Shown: positions 11,101-21,445 of the stretch, one piece after another | Layout: each line of letters opens with the position of its first letter | How positions within the stretch are numbered: position 1 is the stretch's first letter | From: Procambarus clarkii | Taxonomy: Eukaryota; Arthropoda; Malacostraca; Decapoda; Cambaridae | Reading direction: 5' to 3' | Length of the DNA: 64,000 nucleotides | NCBI RefSeq assembly: GCF_040958095.1 | Contig: NC_091154.1 | Coordinates: forward strand, 43,139,452-43,203,451 | The notes under the pieces: generated by a model | What the model saw: only the letters and a program-made list of their open reading frames with translations | The model's database searches: none | What the model was told of the DNA's origin: nothing | Program-made: the position numbers and the translations under genes

Positions 11101-13012
11101 CTAAAGGATCTCAGGATCAGGAGCAGGGTCAGGATCAGGGTCTGGATCAGGAGCAGGGTCGGCAAAATCAGTGTTAGGGGGCATGGGTAAACTTAGTAAG
11201 GAGAGAGGGAAGGGAGAGAGAGAACAGGCCAGAGGCGGACTGACGGGGTCCGGAGGAGGAGGGGCCAACTGAGAGGGGCAGGCAAGGACAGTTGGAGGAG
11301 GGGAGGGGGGGGCAGAAATCAGGGAGTGCACCTCAGGAAGGGCAGCAACAGAGGGAATCGGGGGTGGAAGAAACCTCCATATCAGAGATAGGGGGTTCGA
11401 CTACTGAAATGGGAGGGGATGTAGTGACAGAGTCAGAGGGAGGGGGTGAGGAAGAAAGCGAAATCTTCTTACCCGCCGGAGAGGAAGAAGGAGAGGAGCC
11501 AGGCTTACGTTTCTGACTCAAAGAGACAGGCGTTCCAGTAACAACGTACCCGGCGACAGACTCAATGGTCTCAGCAAGAGAAGAGGAACGAGAGCGAACA
11601 ACACGAAGATTGCTGGGAGGATGATGGATATCAGCCTGGACAGACAGGTGGCATGGAAAGTCAAGAGACTGGGGGGAGGGTCGGGAAGAATGAGTGGGGG
11701 GAGATGGGGAAGAAGACAAAGGAGATATGGCGGACTGGGTAGGAAAGGGGGGAAATCCTAGACGGAGAACCGGGAGGGAGACCATCCGGGACAGGAGGCA
11801 AAGGAATAGGGGAGGAGGTGGTGGGTGTGGTCGGGTTTAAGTCCTGTGAGACTGAGGAAGACGGGAAGGACGAGGAGAGGTAGAATGCAACACGCGTGCG
11901 TAGGAGACGCCCGCGAAACGGGCGAGATGATGAACTTAGCGTCTCGCTTCAGGAAAAGACAGACGATCATGGTGCTTCAAGTTGAGGATGGCTTCCTCGA
12001 GTTTGTAGTGCATACATGAGCGTGAGAAAGTAGGGTGGGCTTCACCGCAATTGAGGCAGCGAGCCAGGGGAGAAGTGCACTCGGACTTAGAATGACTATC
12101 GTCCCCACACAAGGGGCACAGATACACAGTACTGGTGCATTTGAGGACACAGTGCCCGAACTTCCAACACGTATTGCATAGTCTAGGAGAGGGAATGTAC
12201 TCCTGAACGGAGCATCTGGCACCAGCAAGAGTAATAGAGGGCGGAAGGGTCCTACTATCAAAGGTGATTTTTACAACTCGAAGGGGCTGACGGCGATGAC
12301 CACGAGGGGGTCGAGTAAACGTGTCCACCTGGAGGACAGAATGGCCTTGGGCTTCGAGGTAATGTTTAATATCCTCATGGCAATCGTTGAGGTCCCGAAC
12401 ACCAGTTGCAACATGGTGCGGGAGAACAGTGCCAACACTGGCATTTAACCGAGCGTTCTTGGAGACCCGAACAGGGGTCTCTCCAATGCAGGACAAAGCG
12501 GCTAAGTGAGTAGCTGCATCCTGAGAAGGAGCAGCGATGACACGCGTACCGTAACTGGTGGAGTTAAAAGTAACAGAGGCATCTACTGAATCAACAAGGT
12601 GTTTATGGAGGGAGAAATCGTCAGGAGGAGTAGAATCCAGATGATGGAGATCAAAGTATTTAGCCCACGTAGCGGGACCAAACAAGGCGTTGTAAGTAGT
12701 ATTACGGGAAGGGATCGTGCGAGTGCGGCCGTGGCAGGAACGGCGTTGAGAACCCCCAGAATTCATGGGGGTAAAAGGCGCAGTAGTCACAATGAGAGAC
12801 AGAGCCGTGCCAGGGGACGAGGTGGTCACCACTGGGGGCTGGGGACTCGACCCTACCGCAGAGGAGGGAGGGGAGCTGAGGAGAGTAGTCAGGTCGTCAG
12901 GGCCCAATGCAGCAGGGGCTACAGGGCCTGGTCTTCCAACACAGTCCGACTTGGGGGCTTGGTTGCCCACCCCACGAGCCTGAGAAAATACAAGGGAAAC
13001 AATATCAGCCAT
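11101..13012 (-). pseudogene. LINE-C copy 2 ORF1 (gag-like, CCHC zinc knuckles)
   Basis: ATG at 13012. The first 350 codons are open: a Ser/Pro/Gly-rich N-terminus, a conserved block (NALFGPATWAKYFDL-like, DDFSLHKHLVDSVDAS) and then zinc knuckles (CNTCWKFGHCVLKC, CPLCGDDSHSKSEC, CLNCGEAHPTFSRSC) near residues 275-335. Frame is lost near 11950 and the Ser/Pro-rich tail continues in other frames to an acidic Asp/Pro repeat ending near 11101. The intact counterpart is at 39440-41186. The likely role is RNA binding and particle formation, as for I-factor ORF1 proteins. Confidence 0.82.
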
Positions 13013-13552
13013 GAAAACGAGGAAAAACTTTCATTCACGAATGTGCCCCCACACCCACCATGGAGCCACAATTAGAGGCAGGACACCCAACAAGAAGCTA
13101 TCGCCGATCTTGCCGGGGGCCCCCCAGGGATGCGTCGTGAGTATACGCCCCACAAACGCCACCTTAAGAACCATGAGTCCGTCGAGAGCAGGTTCAGTGA
13201 CGAAAGGAGGATTGACAATAAAAGGGTCCCCTCGCTCGAGACGTTGGGTACTACAGTTCTACGGGTGCAAGAGTATGCCTCCTCAAACACCCGAGCGTCA
13301 AAATAAAAGAAGGTCGAAAGAATAATCAAAACAGGCAAAAGGTCGGCAGGAAATGACAATTTGATTGGAGAAGAGGGGGGGGGGAGAAAAATGAAACACG
13401 AGTAAAAGGAAAAGGGGCCTAGCAAAATTGGTAAAGGCAGCAGCAGGAGCATAAGGCTGCAAAAGGGCAGAGGACTGACCTACGGAGCATCACACTCCGG
13501 CAGCTGCCCACCAAGCCCCCTCACGGCGACAACGAGCCAGACAGTGAGGGGG

Positions 13553-14082
13553 AGGACTGGAGAAAATAAAAGTTGTGTCATCAGCAAATACGATTGGTTT
13601 GAGCAGTTGAGAGGCATTTGGAAGGTCATTAGTGTAGATGAGAAAGAGGAGAGGGCCAAGTATGCTGCCCTGTGGAACACCAATGTTTATAGGTAGTGTC
13701 GGAGAAATGGAATTATTAACAGAAACATACTGGAGCCTGTCAGTAAGGTAGGACTGAAGGTATTGCAGGGAGTGACCTCTGACTCCATAATGATGTAATT
13801 TAAGAAGACGGTTTTGGTGGTTGACAGTGTCAAAAGCCTTACGTAGGTCCACAAATAACCCAACAGGGAACTCATTTTTATCAAGAGCTGCATGTATCAA
13901 GTTAATCATACTAATAAGTGCATTGTTAGTGTTTTTTTTGGGTCTGAAGCAATACTGACAAGAGCTTAGTATATTTTTTTGGTTAGATAAGAGTAAAGCT
14001 GCTTGTTGATTAGTTTTTCAAATATTTTTGACATGTTTGGCAGAATTGATATAGGTCTGAAGTTGACATCAGTGAGATTATG
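13553..14082 (-). pseudogene. LINE-A RT fragment interrupted by LINE-C copy 2
   Basis: Minus-strand RT piece: SMINLIHAALDKNEFPVGLF-type start, [50 protein letters not shown], ending exactly where LINE-C begins. Upstream it extends to about 14082 in a broken reading (NLTDVN.RPISILPNMSKIF). The rest of the gene should lie on the far side of LINE-C but has been lost with the 3' end of LINE-C. Confidence 0.8.
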
Positions 14083-14085
14083 TAC

Positions 14086-14455
14086 GTAATCCTAACAACT
14101 TTACCATTGTGATCATTGTTGTCTTCTTATTTGTGCTGTCAATATGCTGTATTGTGCTTATTAATCTTTGTTAAATTACCAATTAAGCTGTCAATGCAAT
14201 TAGAGCTACCGATGTGTTCTAATATACCTACTAATCTCTCTCGTCTCGTTTTTTTTCTTGCAATTTACCTGTTATTACTTTTAAATTTGCTACAATTTAC
14301 CTACTTTAAAATTATATGTTAGATTAAGGACCTGACCAAAACACTGTGCATACTGGTGGCTTTACAAGAATGTTAACACCATGCTATGTATCCTCACAAA
14401 CCCAATGTACCTTCTTGTACATATATAAATAAATAAAATAAAATAAATAAAGCAA
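14086..14455 (+). mobile_element. LINE-A (short) 3' UTR and tail
   Basis: Plus-strand 3' UTR with GATTAAGGACCTG..CA, GTGGCTTTACAAGAATG and CCCAATGTACCTTCTTGTA, ending in AAATAAATAAAATAAAATAAATAAA. The motif is a mutated form of the GCCCGAAACGC signature. No coding part is attached. Confidence 0.75.
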
Positions 14456-14457
14456 CT

Positions 14458-15470
14458 AAAATGCACAGCGTTTTGGGCAAGGTGAGAGGGAAAAAAAAAA
14501 CACTTAGACTAAAGCTTTATACTAATTGAGATTAAAGTCTAAATTGAGTAGAAAAATGAAAAAAAAGGTGAGGAGGAACAGGCAGAAATCGGGAATTATA
14601 CAACTAGGTCAACAAACAGTAATATTTGAAAATAGCAAGACACGGGTTGACATTTAAGGGGCAAGGTAGGTTACATGAAGTTTATTAGGTATTACTTAGT
14701 TTTTCTTTCAACCCCTGCACTGCGCACCTGTTTTTGGCAAAAACTTCAGAGTGCAATTGTTAAGGACATTTTTTTCTGTTTATAAATGTTCAGGTAAAGT
14801 TAATGTCAAAATGTTAACAAACTAAACTATTTTCATTTCAAAACACAGAGTAATGAAAACATTAAACAGCATTAAAATATAGCCTAATTAAAAAAAACGG
14901 ACAACACTCAAAATGACATTTGTTGGCTGAAGCAGTTGACGAGTTAAACTGGTTGAGAGGGTTACAGCCTTTGACATGATTGGGAAAGTCATTCCACATT
15001 CTGGGGTCCCTTGATTTATAGAGCATTTCTAATTTGGTTAAGGCACCTCTTGGAATATCAAACAGGTATTTGTTTCTGGTGTGGTGCCCATGGGTTCTGT
15101 TACAATCTACTCGGAAGCATTTGAGGTCTAGATTGACATTACAGTTCAGAGTTTTAAATATATTGAGTACACATGTGCAATGATGTGCATATATATAGGT
15201 GTGCAGTGACTTTATATCTAATATACTCAAAGATTTAAGTCAGGGTACCGAGTGCTGACTGGGGCCAGATTTTGATATTGTTCTAATAGCAGCTTTGTGT
15301 TGAGTAATTAGAGGACATAGATGATTTTGGGTAGTAGAACCCCAAGCACAAATACCATAGAGATAAGGATAGATGAAAGAGTAATAGATCATCACCAGGG
15401 CAGGGCGAGGTACATAATATCTCATCTTAGAAAGAATACCAACAGTGTAATGAACATTGTAATTCATTAC
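14458..15470 (-). pseudogene. LINE-A (long) 3' fragment, ORF2 C-terminus
   Basis: Minus-strand decayed copy. Readings include GILSKMRYYVPRPALVMIYY, GICAWGSTTQNHLCPLITQH and KAAIRTISKSGPSQHS in one frame, and THGHHTRNKYLFDIPRGALT, RDPRMWNDFPNHVKGCNPL in another, with small deletions. The 3' UTR (14458-14860) contains a degraded GCGTTTTGGGC on the plus strand at 14469-14479. It ends in a short palindromic junction near 15450-15490 with an oppositely oriented copy. Confidence 0.78.
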
Positions 15471-15482
15471 AGTTGTAATGAA

Positions 15483-16256
15483 TTGAAAAGTTGTCAAACT
15501 TTTGCCTTATTCAAAAATAAAACCAAAAAGTACCTTATTTCATCTTTTTAGTTTCCTATTTAGTGCTTTAAACTCACACTGTATCCTGTGCTACCCAATC
15601 CTCCATTATAAGTTCCTAAACCATAAAACCTCACCATTGTAATCATTTCTATCATCTTATGTCATGGTTGTTATATTGAATGCATACTCTAATGCATTAT
15701 ACCTTGAAACAATCCTCAAATTATCCTATGATGTATCTATACAATACAATACAATACAATACAATACAATTTTATTTAGGTAAGGTACATACATACAATA
15801 AATATTTACAAGGATTTTTTGACTTATAGGTAGAGCTAGTACATACAATGCCTAAAGCCACTATTACGCAAAGCGTTTCGGGCATGATAAACTTAAATGA
15901 CAAGCTTAATACTAATTGAGCATAATGAGTAGAATGAAAACAAGAAATGAAAACATAGATGAAAAAGCAGCACAAATACAATTATCTATTGATAGATAAA
16001 TACAATTATCTATTGATAATACTCAAATTTTACTTTAATGTATCTACTTATCTTTTTTTTAATTTTCTTACAATATACCTGGTAACATTTTTTCACTTTT
16101 GCTAGAAATTACTTCCTTAAAATTAACTGTTAGATTAGGGACCTACCCGAAATGCTATGCCTGTTACTGGCTTTACAAGAATGTGAAATCTTCATTGCTT
16201 TGTACTCTCATAAACCCAATGTACCTTCTTGTATGTATATATATAAATAAATAAGT
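15483..16256 (+). mobile_element. LINE-A (short) 3' end, plus strand
   Basis: Starts in the last codons of ORF2 (ELKSCQTFALFKNKTKKYLI then SSF, stop at 15551), then a long AT-rich 3' UTR ending with GACCTACCCGAAATGCTATG, TACTGGCTTTACAAGAATG and a TATAAATAAATAAGTAAG tail. A minus-strand A-long 3' end is nested at 15738-15990. The next element begins within a few bases of the tail. Confidence 0.75.
15738..15990 (-). mobile_element. 5'-truncated LINE-A (long) 3' end, nested
   Basis: About 250 bp nearly identical to 2641-2900: an ACAAT/CAATA tail, TTTATTTAGGTAAGGTACAT, then AATGCCTAAAGCCACTATTA and GCGTTTCGGGCATG. It breaks the 3' UTR of the surrounding plus-strand LINE-A, whose text resumes after 16020. 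Its high similarity to the 3' end at 2641 suggests recent activity of this subtype. Confidence 0.8.
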
Positions 16257-16701
16257 AAGGAGTAAGCGAACGAACGTCAACAACACCTGTCGGCCCTGCC
16301 CTCCCTCCTCTTTTATCAGCTGATCCTTGAGCTCTCGGCTACCAACAAATGATGTAGCATCACCCGAAGGCAGCTAAGTACACAGTGACCCAAATGTGAT
16401 TGAAAAAACCAACAAGACCAACCCATAATTCTCTCATTTCGACCTCACTAGTGTTGCTCCCTGGAGCTAAGAAGCTGTACCCGACGTTCACAGCTGCCTA
16501 TCAACGAGGCTTCCCTATTTGTTCCTGCCTACATTTATCCTGCTATCATGCAAAGTAAGACCAGTAAGACCCTTAGGAAAGATAGCACACCTAACAAGAA
16601 TAACCCTACTAGCCAGGCTAACAACATGATTAGTTCAGCTATCTCCCCCTCGGTGGCCGCCGTGGGGGGTACCGACTCTCCCCCCGTCAACAATAACAAA
16701 C

Positions 16702-16714
16702 AATCTCAGCTGGG
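16702..16714. repeat. 13-bp target-site duplication of LINE-B, left
   Basis: AATCTCAGCTGGG, repeated perfectly at 21433-21445; it falls in the coding part of LINE-A ORF1. Confidence 0.92.
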
Positions 16715-16726
16715 TTAGTGAGAGAA

Positions 16727-17431
16727 ATGGGGTCTGGTTGGGCCTGTGCGGGGTGGTGGTGGGTCACTCCACCACTACCCCAGGCTGGTGTCTCCCACAC
16801 TAACCCCAACCCTACCCCACCCAACAACACCATTCCTGCCTCATCACCCATACCTCCTAACGCCTCCCAGTCAACCAGCCCTTCCGCCTCTCAGGCGACC
16901 CTCCCTTCCCCCCACCCTACCACTCCCCCTCCCCACTCACCAGTCAACACCTCACTGGGTCCAGATAAAACAATGCCGCCCGATATGGAAGCAATGATTA
17001 CCCACATTATAAAAAATCACCCACTCATGCAAGAACTAATAAGCAAGCAAAATAAACTTGAGAATACCCTATGTACAATCCAGAAGACCCAGGAGGACAT
17101 ACTTCACATTCTGCAGGGCCTGAAGTTGCCTCAGGCGAGTTCAGCAGGTTGCAACTTGGTGCATGGGGATGCAACACGAGCCACGGCACATAACAGCAAA
17201 CTCAGTGCTACCCAAGTGAACTCATTGCGACCCAGTGAACACACCACCACCAGTGAACACAACACCACCAACAGCACCACCAACAGCACCACCAGTGAAC
17301 ACAACACCACCAACAGCACCACCAGTGAACACAACACCACCAGTGAACACAACAGCACCACCAGTGAACACAACGACACTAGTGTACACAACACCACAGG
17401 CACCCATACAAACAGTACCACCAGCACATGA
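16727..17431 (+). CDS. LINE-B ORF1 protein
   Basis: About 234 residues from ATG 16727. Residues 20-80 are Pro/Ser/Thr-rich (PTPPNNTIPASSPIPPN). Residues about 85-145 are a helical, probably coiled-coil block (MEAMITHIIKNHPLMQELIS, KQNKLENTLCTIQKTQEDIL). From about 170 to the end the protein is a low-complexity repeat of SEHNTT/NSTT units encoded by a minisatellite that is also read in ORF2. No CCHC knuckle is present in ORF1, unlike LINE-C. A structural role in RNP formation is inferred from position only. Confidence 0.75.
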   Translation: MGSGWACAGWWWVTPPLPQAGVSHTNPNPTPPNNTIPASSPIPPNASQSTSPSASQATLPSPHPTTPPPHSPVNTSLGPDKTMPPDMEAMITHIIKNHPLMQELISKQNKLENTLCTIQKTQEDILHILQGLKLPQASSAGCNLVHGDATRATAHNSKLSATQVNSLRPSEHTTTSEHNTTNSTTNSTTSEHNTTNSTTSEHNTTSEHNSTTSEHNDTSVHNTTGTHTNSTTST

Positions 17432-17480
17432 CGGTGGTGCAACACCACATACAACACCACCAGTGAACACACTCTCACCA
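17229..17480 (+). repeat. ~18-bp minisatellite read in two coding frames
   Basis: Repeats built on ACCACCAGTGAACACAAC with shorter ACCAACAGC variants. In the ORF1 frame it encodes TSEHNTT-like units; in the frame that leads into ORF2 it encodes PPVNTTPPTAPP units. Both frames stay open throughout. Confidence 0.85.
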
Positions 17481-17507
17481 GCACCAACACCGCACACAGT
17501 ACATCTG

Positions 17508-20500
17508 ATGACCAACACCTCCACGATGGATAACCACGCTGAAGAAAGTCTCACTATCCTACAATGGAACTGCAATGGCGTTCGCAATAGAATTAATGAC
17601 ATACAATACGCTCGTGAACACCAAACTGACGTCATAGTGCTACAGGAGACAATGGTAGGTGATGACTTCAACCCAAGGTTCAGCGGTTATCGCAAGTTCT
17701 CCCTGCCACATGGGGAAAGAAAACGGGGTCACATCACTTTTGTAAATAACAACATTCCCGCACAGATTATTGATGACCTGCACATGGGGGATGAGTTTGA
17801 ATCACTGGGAGTAACCCTTTACTTAAACAATAATGCCCTACATATAATCAACCTATATGTGCCACAGAGTAAACTTGACCTTGACGCACTGCCTGAGTTT
17901 GTTAATGAAGAACCTACCCTGCTGGTTGGTGACCTGAATGCCAGACACCCACACTTTGGTGCCAACTGTCATCAGCCCAATGTCAATGGACGGAAACTGT
18001 CACTCTTTGTCAGGGGAAGTGAAAACCTTAGGGTCCTGGGTGATGAACAGCCAACTCACCTCAGAGGAGGAAGATTAGATTATGCTCTCCTGCTGAATGC
18101 ACAGGACACGGATGCCAGTACACACATTGTGCACAGTTTATGCAGTGACCATTGGGCACTGATTACCACCGTCGACATGAGCAAGAGAAGGAAAGAGACA
18201 AATAAAAGAAAAAGGTTATCACTCGGACCAGATATGAGGCCGCACTTCATAAACAGGATGAGTGACTGGTTCACGGAATACCAAATCCCAGAAGACATTA
18301 ACACATTTGTTGATGACCTTAACCACCACATTGAGAGCTGTCTAAGAGTTCCGCGCCGTACGCCTGGGCGAAGTAACCCTCAGAGGAAGAAAATAAAATG
18401 GTATGAGAATGATTACATAAAGATGCTTAATGCAAATGTGCGAGACATGAGTAGAGAGTACCGGAGACATCCCACTGAAAGTAACCAAGAGTTGTTTAAA
18501 ACTGTGTGTCAAGTAGCCAGGGAAGAGAAGATTAAAGAGCGGGAAAGACAATGGCTTGAGTTCACTAGCTCTATTGGACGGGAAACATCTGCAAGACAAG
18601 TGTGGGCAAAAATTCAGATAGCTAAGGGGGGCAGAGCCCGGCCTGCGGCTCACAAAGACCCCCAGGGTAAGGCTGAGGAACTAATTCACAAGTGGAGTGA
18701 TGCAGCATCCTCCTCCTCCCTCCCTGCAGAAATCAGCAGGGAACAGCTCCTGCGACATGATGACAGAAGAATTAGGATAGCAAGAGCACTGTCTAGTGAT
18801 GACGAATATGGGGAACCAATCACAGCCCAAGAAGTAAGGGGCGCTATGAAAAAGGGTAAAAGTACAGCACCTGGTGAAGATGGCGTCACCTACGACATAC
18901 TCAATGCACTGTGGGAAGTGTCTGGGAATCCACTACTCCACCTGTTTAACAAGTCATTCCTAAGTGGAGTGTTGCCCACACAATGGAAACACGCAATAAT
19001 TATTCCCATACCGAAGCCTAATGACCCTGGTAATTACAGACCTATCAGCCTCGTGTCATGCACTTGCAAGATGCTTGAAAGGATCATCCTAAACCGACTG
19101 TTGCACAAAATAGGCAGGTTAGGGGAGGGGGTCAATGGATTTGTTAAAGGACGGAGCACAGCAAATTGTATAGTTAATTACTTGGCTAATGACACGGCTA
19201 GGTACTCTGTATTTGTTGACATCAAAGGAGCCTTCGACAAAGCACAGGGGATTGCGATCCTGGACGAGCTTGCATGCATGGGTGTCAAGGGGAGACTCAT
19301 GAAATGGGTTGAAGACTACCTCACAGGAAGGAAAGCCAAGGTTTGCTTCAATGGAGCAGTCTCCAGAACAATGAATATGGAACTCGGGACCCCCCAAGGC
19401 GGAGTCTTAAGCCCTACACTATTCAATGTACTTATGAACGCCATTGCAAATATTGATTTTCCGGAAGGAACACAACAAGTGGGATATGCAGATGATGTCC
19501 TAATACAAGCTCCCACCTTGGGAAAAATTGAACAGTCCATTGAACTCCTCGGAAGGAAATGTATTGAGCTCGGTTTCACTCTCTCCACAAACAAGACGAA
19601 GGCATACTCCCATCACAAGCGGAGAGCAAATGAAGAACTGCAAATTAATGGTGTAACACTTGAATGGGTTGACCACTATCGGTACCTTGGCGTCACTGTC
19701 GGCTCTAACAAGGGAAAGAAAGAGGAGCTCACCCAACTCATAGGAACATGCAAAAGTCGACTCAGGGCACTGAAAGCTATGACCTGGAATGGACATGGAG
19801 CCTCTATTGCCGTGCTCAAAATGATGTACACAGCCTATGTGCGCTCCGTCATAGACTATGCCGCACCAGTACTGTGCACCTACTCCCAAAGCGATATGAA
19901 AAGGCTTGAAAGCATTCAAAATGAAGCCATGACAATCATTCTTGGAGTCCCAAGAACTGCCAAAACGTCTAATCTACGAGAGGAGTTGTCCCTTCCCAGT
20001 ATTAAAAGCATAATTCAGGAGCTGAATGCTAAGCTTGCAATTAGGATAGCCAGAGATCCCCATTACAATGATATTGCCAAGAAAAAACTGAGCTCTGTGC
20101 TACTTTCAGGGGGAAACAGGAGAAGCAAAAAATGGCATCACAGAGCAGTCTGCTACCTTGAAGAGCTTCACCTGCTTGAGCAAGCCCGTGAGCTCCTGCC
20201 TGTAGAGAGGTTACCTCCCTGGGAGGATGACTCGTGCAAGATCATCATCAATGAAATGGCAATGAAAAAATCCAACATGATACCACAAGAAATGAGGCAC
20301 AAGTATCTCGAGGACATTTATAAAGAAGCCGGAGATGAATTAGATCAAATCTACACTGACGGGTCATCTAATCCTATCAATGGCAGGGCTGGTGCAGCAT
20401 ACACGGTAATCAAGGATAATACCTTCCAACGCAGAAATGAAGACAAAGCACGTATTGAGAACTATGCCTCTTCAACGCAAGCAGAGCTAACTGCCATTGT

Positions 20501-21200
20501 TATGGCGTTAAGGTTTCTTGAACGGAACACTAATGGTGCAGTGATTTGCACCGATTCAAAAGCAGCACTGCAAAGCCTAAGTAAAAATCAGGCAGAAAAT
20601 CTTGCAATAGTCGCTGAAATCAAGAGAGCTGTGAGAGTACTTACCAACCAGGGAAGAGTCATCAAGTTTCTGTGGATCCCCTCCCATGTTGGAATATGTG
20701 GGAATGAACGAGCAGATGTGCTGGCTGCTGAAGGCGCTGAAGGAGACCATATTGAATACTTCATACCCAAGACTCAACTACAAATTAGAGGTATTATCAG
20801 GCAACATCACCGTGACAAGGTAACTGAGGAAAGGAGGATAGAAGCACAAACCAGTGAATCTGTACGATGGTACAACATGGTTGCAGCCGGCAATCCCAAT
20901 CAGTATGGCCGAAGAGGAGGACGACGAGGGAGAGAATCTGTAATAGCGAGAATCCATCTTGGATACAAATATCCATGGAGAGTTGGAATGGAAACAACAG
21001 TTGATCAGCGAAGTTGCAGCATCTGTGGTGAGAGTGATGGACACCGCCTTGACCACTATCTACGTGAATGTGAACACCTGAGAGATGTTAGGAATAACTG
21101 TAGAATAATAAACCCCACATTGTTTGAGTTAGAAAAACACTTTTTGTCAAATGTTGATACTGTTCTTAAAAGATTTCCCAATTTTGCACCCGCAAGATAA
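17508..21200 (+). CDS. LINE-B ORF2: endonuclease, reverse transcriptase, RNase H
   Basis: The frame is open from at least 17235, but the first ATG is at 17508, just before the endonuclease, giving about 1230 residues. The APE-type endonuclease shows ILQWNCNGVRN, VIVLQETMVG, LLVGDLNARHPHFG and SDHWALI. The RT shows NYRPISLVSCTCKMLERI, FVDIKGAFDKAQ, LGTPQGGVLSPTLFNVLMN and VGYADDVLIQ. RNase H shows IYTDGSSNPINGRAGAAY, SSTQAELTAIVMAL, ICTDSKAALQSL and SHVGICGNERADVLA, so the catalytic Asp-Glu-Asp set is present. Near the C-terminus a knuckle (CSICGESDGH..H..C) and the end NFAPAR recur in LINE-D (KNFAPRL). It would nick target DNA and copy its RNA at the nick. ORF1 overlaps the open frame, so ORF2 may be made by reinitiation or frameshifting; the mechanism is not shown. 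Confidence 0.92.
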   Translation: MTNTSTMDNHAEESLTILQWNCNGVRNRINDIQYAREHQTDVIVLQETMVGDDFNPRFSGYRKFSLPHGERKRGHITFVNNNIPAQIIDDLHMGDEFESLGVTLYLNNNALHIINLYVPQSKLDLDALPEFVNEEPTLLVGDLNARHPHFGANCHQPNVNGRKLSLFVRGSENLRVLGDEQPTHLRGGRLDYALLLNAQDTDASTHIVHSLCSDHWALITTVDMSKRRKETNKRKRLSLGPDMRPHFINRMSDWFTEYQIPEDINTFVDDLNHHIESCLRVPRRTPGRSNPQRKKIKWYENDYIKMLNANVRDMSREYRRHPTESNQELFKTVCQVAREEKIKERERQWLEFTSSIGRETSARQVWAKIQIAKGGRARPAAHKDPQGKAEELIHKWSDAASSSSLPAEISREQLLRHDDRRIRIARALSSDDEYGEPITAQEVRGAMKKGKSTAPGEDGVTYDILNALWEVSGNPLLHLFNKSFLSGVLPTQWKHAIIIPIPKPNDPGNYRPISLVSCTCKMLERIILNRLLHKIGRLGEGVNGFVKGRSTANCIVNYLANDTARYSVFVDIKGAFDKAQGIAILDELACMGVKGRLMKWVEDYLTGRKAKVCFNGAVSRTMNMELGTPQGGVLSPTLFNVLMNAIANIDFPEGTQQVGYADDVLIQAPTLGKIEQSIELLGRKCIELGFTLSTNKTKAYSHHKRRANEELQINGVTLEWVDHYRYLGVTVGSNKGKKEELTQLIGTCKSRLRALKAMTWNGHGASIAVLKMMYTAYVRSVIDYAAPVLCTYSQSDMKRLESIQNEAMTIILGVPRTAKTSNLREELSLPSIKSIIQELNAKLAIRIARDPHYNDIAKKKLSSVLLSGGNRRSKKWHHRAVCYLEELHLLEQARELLPVERLPPWEDDSCKIIINEMAMKKSNMIPQEMRHKYLEDIYKEAGDELDQIYTDGSSNPINGRAGAAYTVIKDNTFQRRNEDKARIENYASSTQAELTAIVMALRFLERNTNGAVICTDSKAALQSLSKNQAENLAIVAEIKRAVRVLTNQGRVIKFLWIPSHVGICGNERADVLAAEGAEGDHIEYFIPKTQLQIRGIIRQHHRDKVTEERRIEAQTSESVRWYNMVAAGNPNQYGRRGGRRGRESVIARIHLGYKYPWRVGMETTVDQRSCSICGESDGHRLDHYLRECEHLRDVRNNCRIINPTLFELEKHFLSNVDTVLKRFPNFAPAR

Positions 21201-21432
21201 CGTAAGCTTTTAAGGGTTGATAAATGTTAATCTTCTTGTTTGAGGAGCTGTTCACTTGAGACAGTTAAGCAAGTCCCAGCTGTGTCTGGGTACAAGTGAC
21301 AGGATGAACAACCCAGCGGGTTTTCTTCCTATTGGGGAGTGTTGTACATTCTGCTATGGCGGTATGTTCACTCACAAGATGAGTGGCGCTGCCCAAAAAA
21401 CTCGCCCCTCGGGGCAAAATTAAAATTAAATT

Positions 21433-21445
21433 AATCTCAGCTGGG
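21433..21445. repeat. 13-bp target-site duplication of LINE-B, right
   Basis: AATCTCAGCTGGG, identical to 16702-16714. LINE-A ORF1 resumes immediately. Confidence 0.92.

Larger units (their letters stand above)
8871..13552 (-). mobile_element. LINE-C copy 2, 3'-deleted I-group LINE
   Basis: Minus-strand element with its true 5' end near 13552. The first bases on the element strand, a C-run then a GCTCGTTGTCGCC block, match the 5' end of the other copy at 41721. It has a 5' UTR, ORF1 (11101-13012) and ORF2 (8871-11041). The 3' part of ORF2, from just after the YVDD box through RNase H, is absent, as is the 3' UTR. The break at 8871 corresponds to about 29789 in the other copy. Loss of a 3' end is not the usual 5' truncation of target-primed insertion, so a later deletion or recombination with the neighbouring LINE-A is more likely. 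The 5' end abuts an interrupted LINE-A RT at 13553. Confidence 0.85.
16715..21432 (+). mobile_element. LINE-B: complete I-group LINE with intact ORFs
   Basis: A 4.7-kb full-length insertion bounded by a perfect 13-bp target duplication. It has an extremely short 5' leader (about 12 bp), ORF1 (16727-17431), an overlapping long ORF2 (to 21200), a ~230-bp 3' UTR and a tail of AAAATTAAAATTAAATTA. Endonuclease, RT, RNase H and a C-terminal zinc knuckle are all present, placing it in the I/Nimb/Ingi/R1 superclade; I cannot assign the exact clade without a tree. No stop or frame break was seen in either ORF, so this is the best candidate for an active element in the window. Confidence 0.92.

Noticed and set aside
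17131..17671. Minus-strand frames rich in VFTGGAV and LVVLCSLVV
   Set aside because: Reverse readings of the LINE-B minisatellite.
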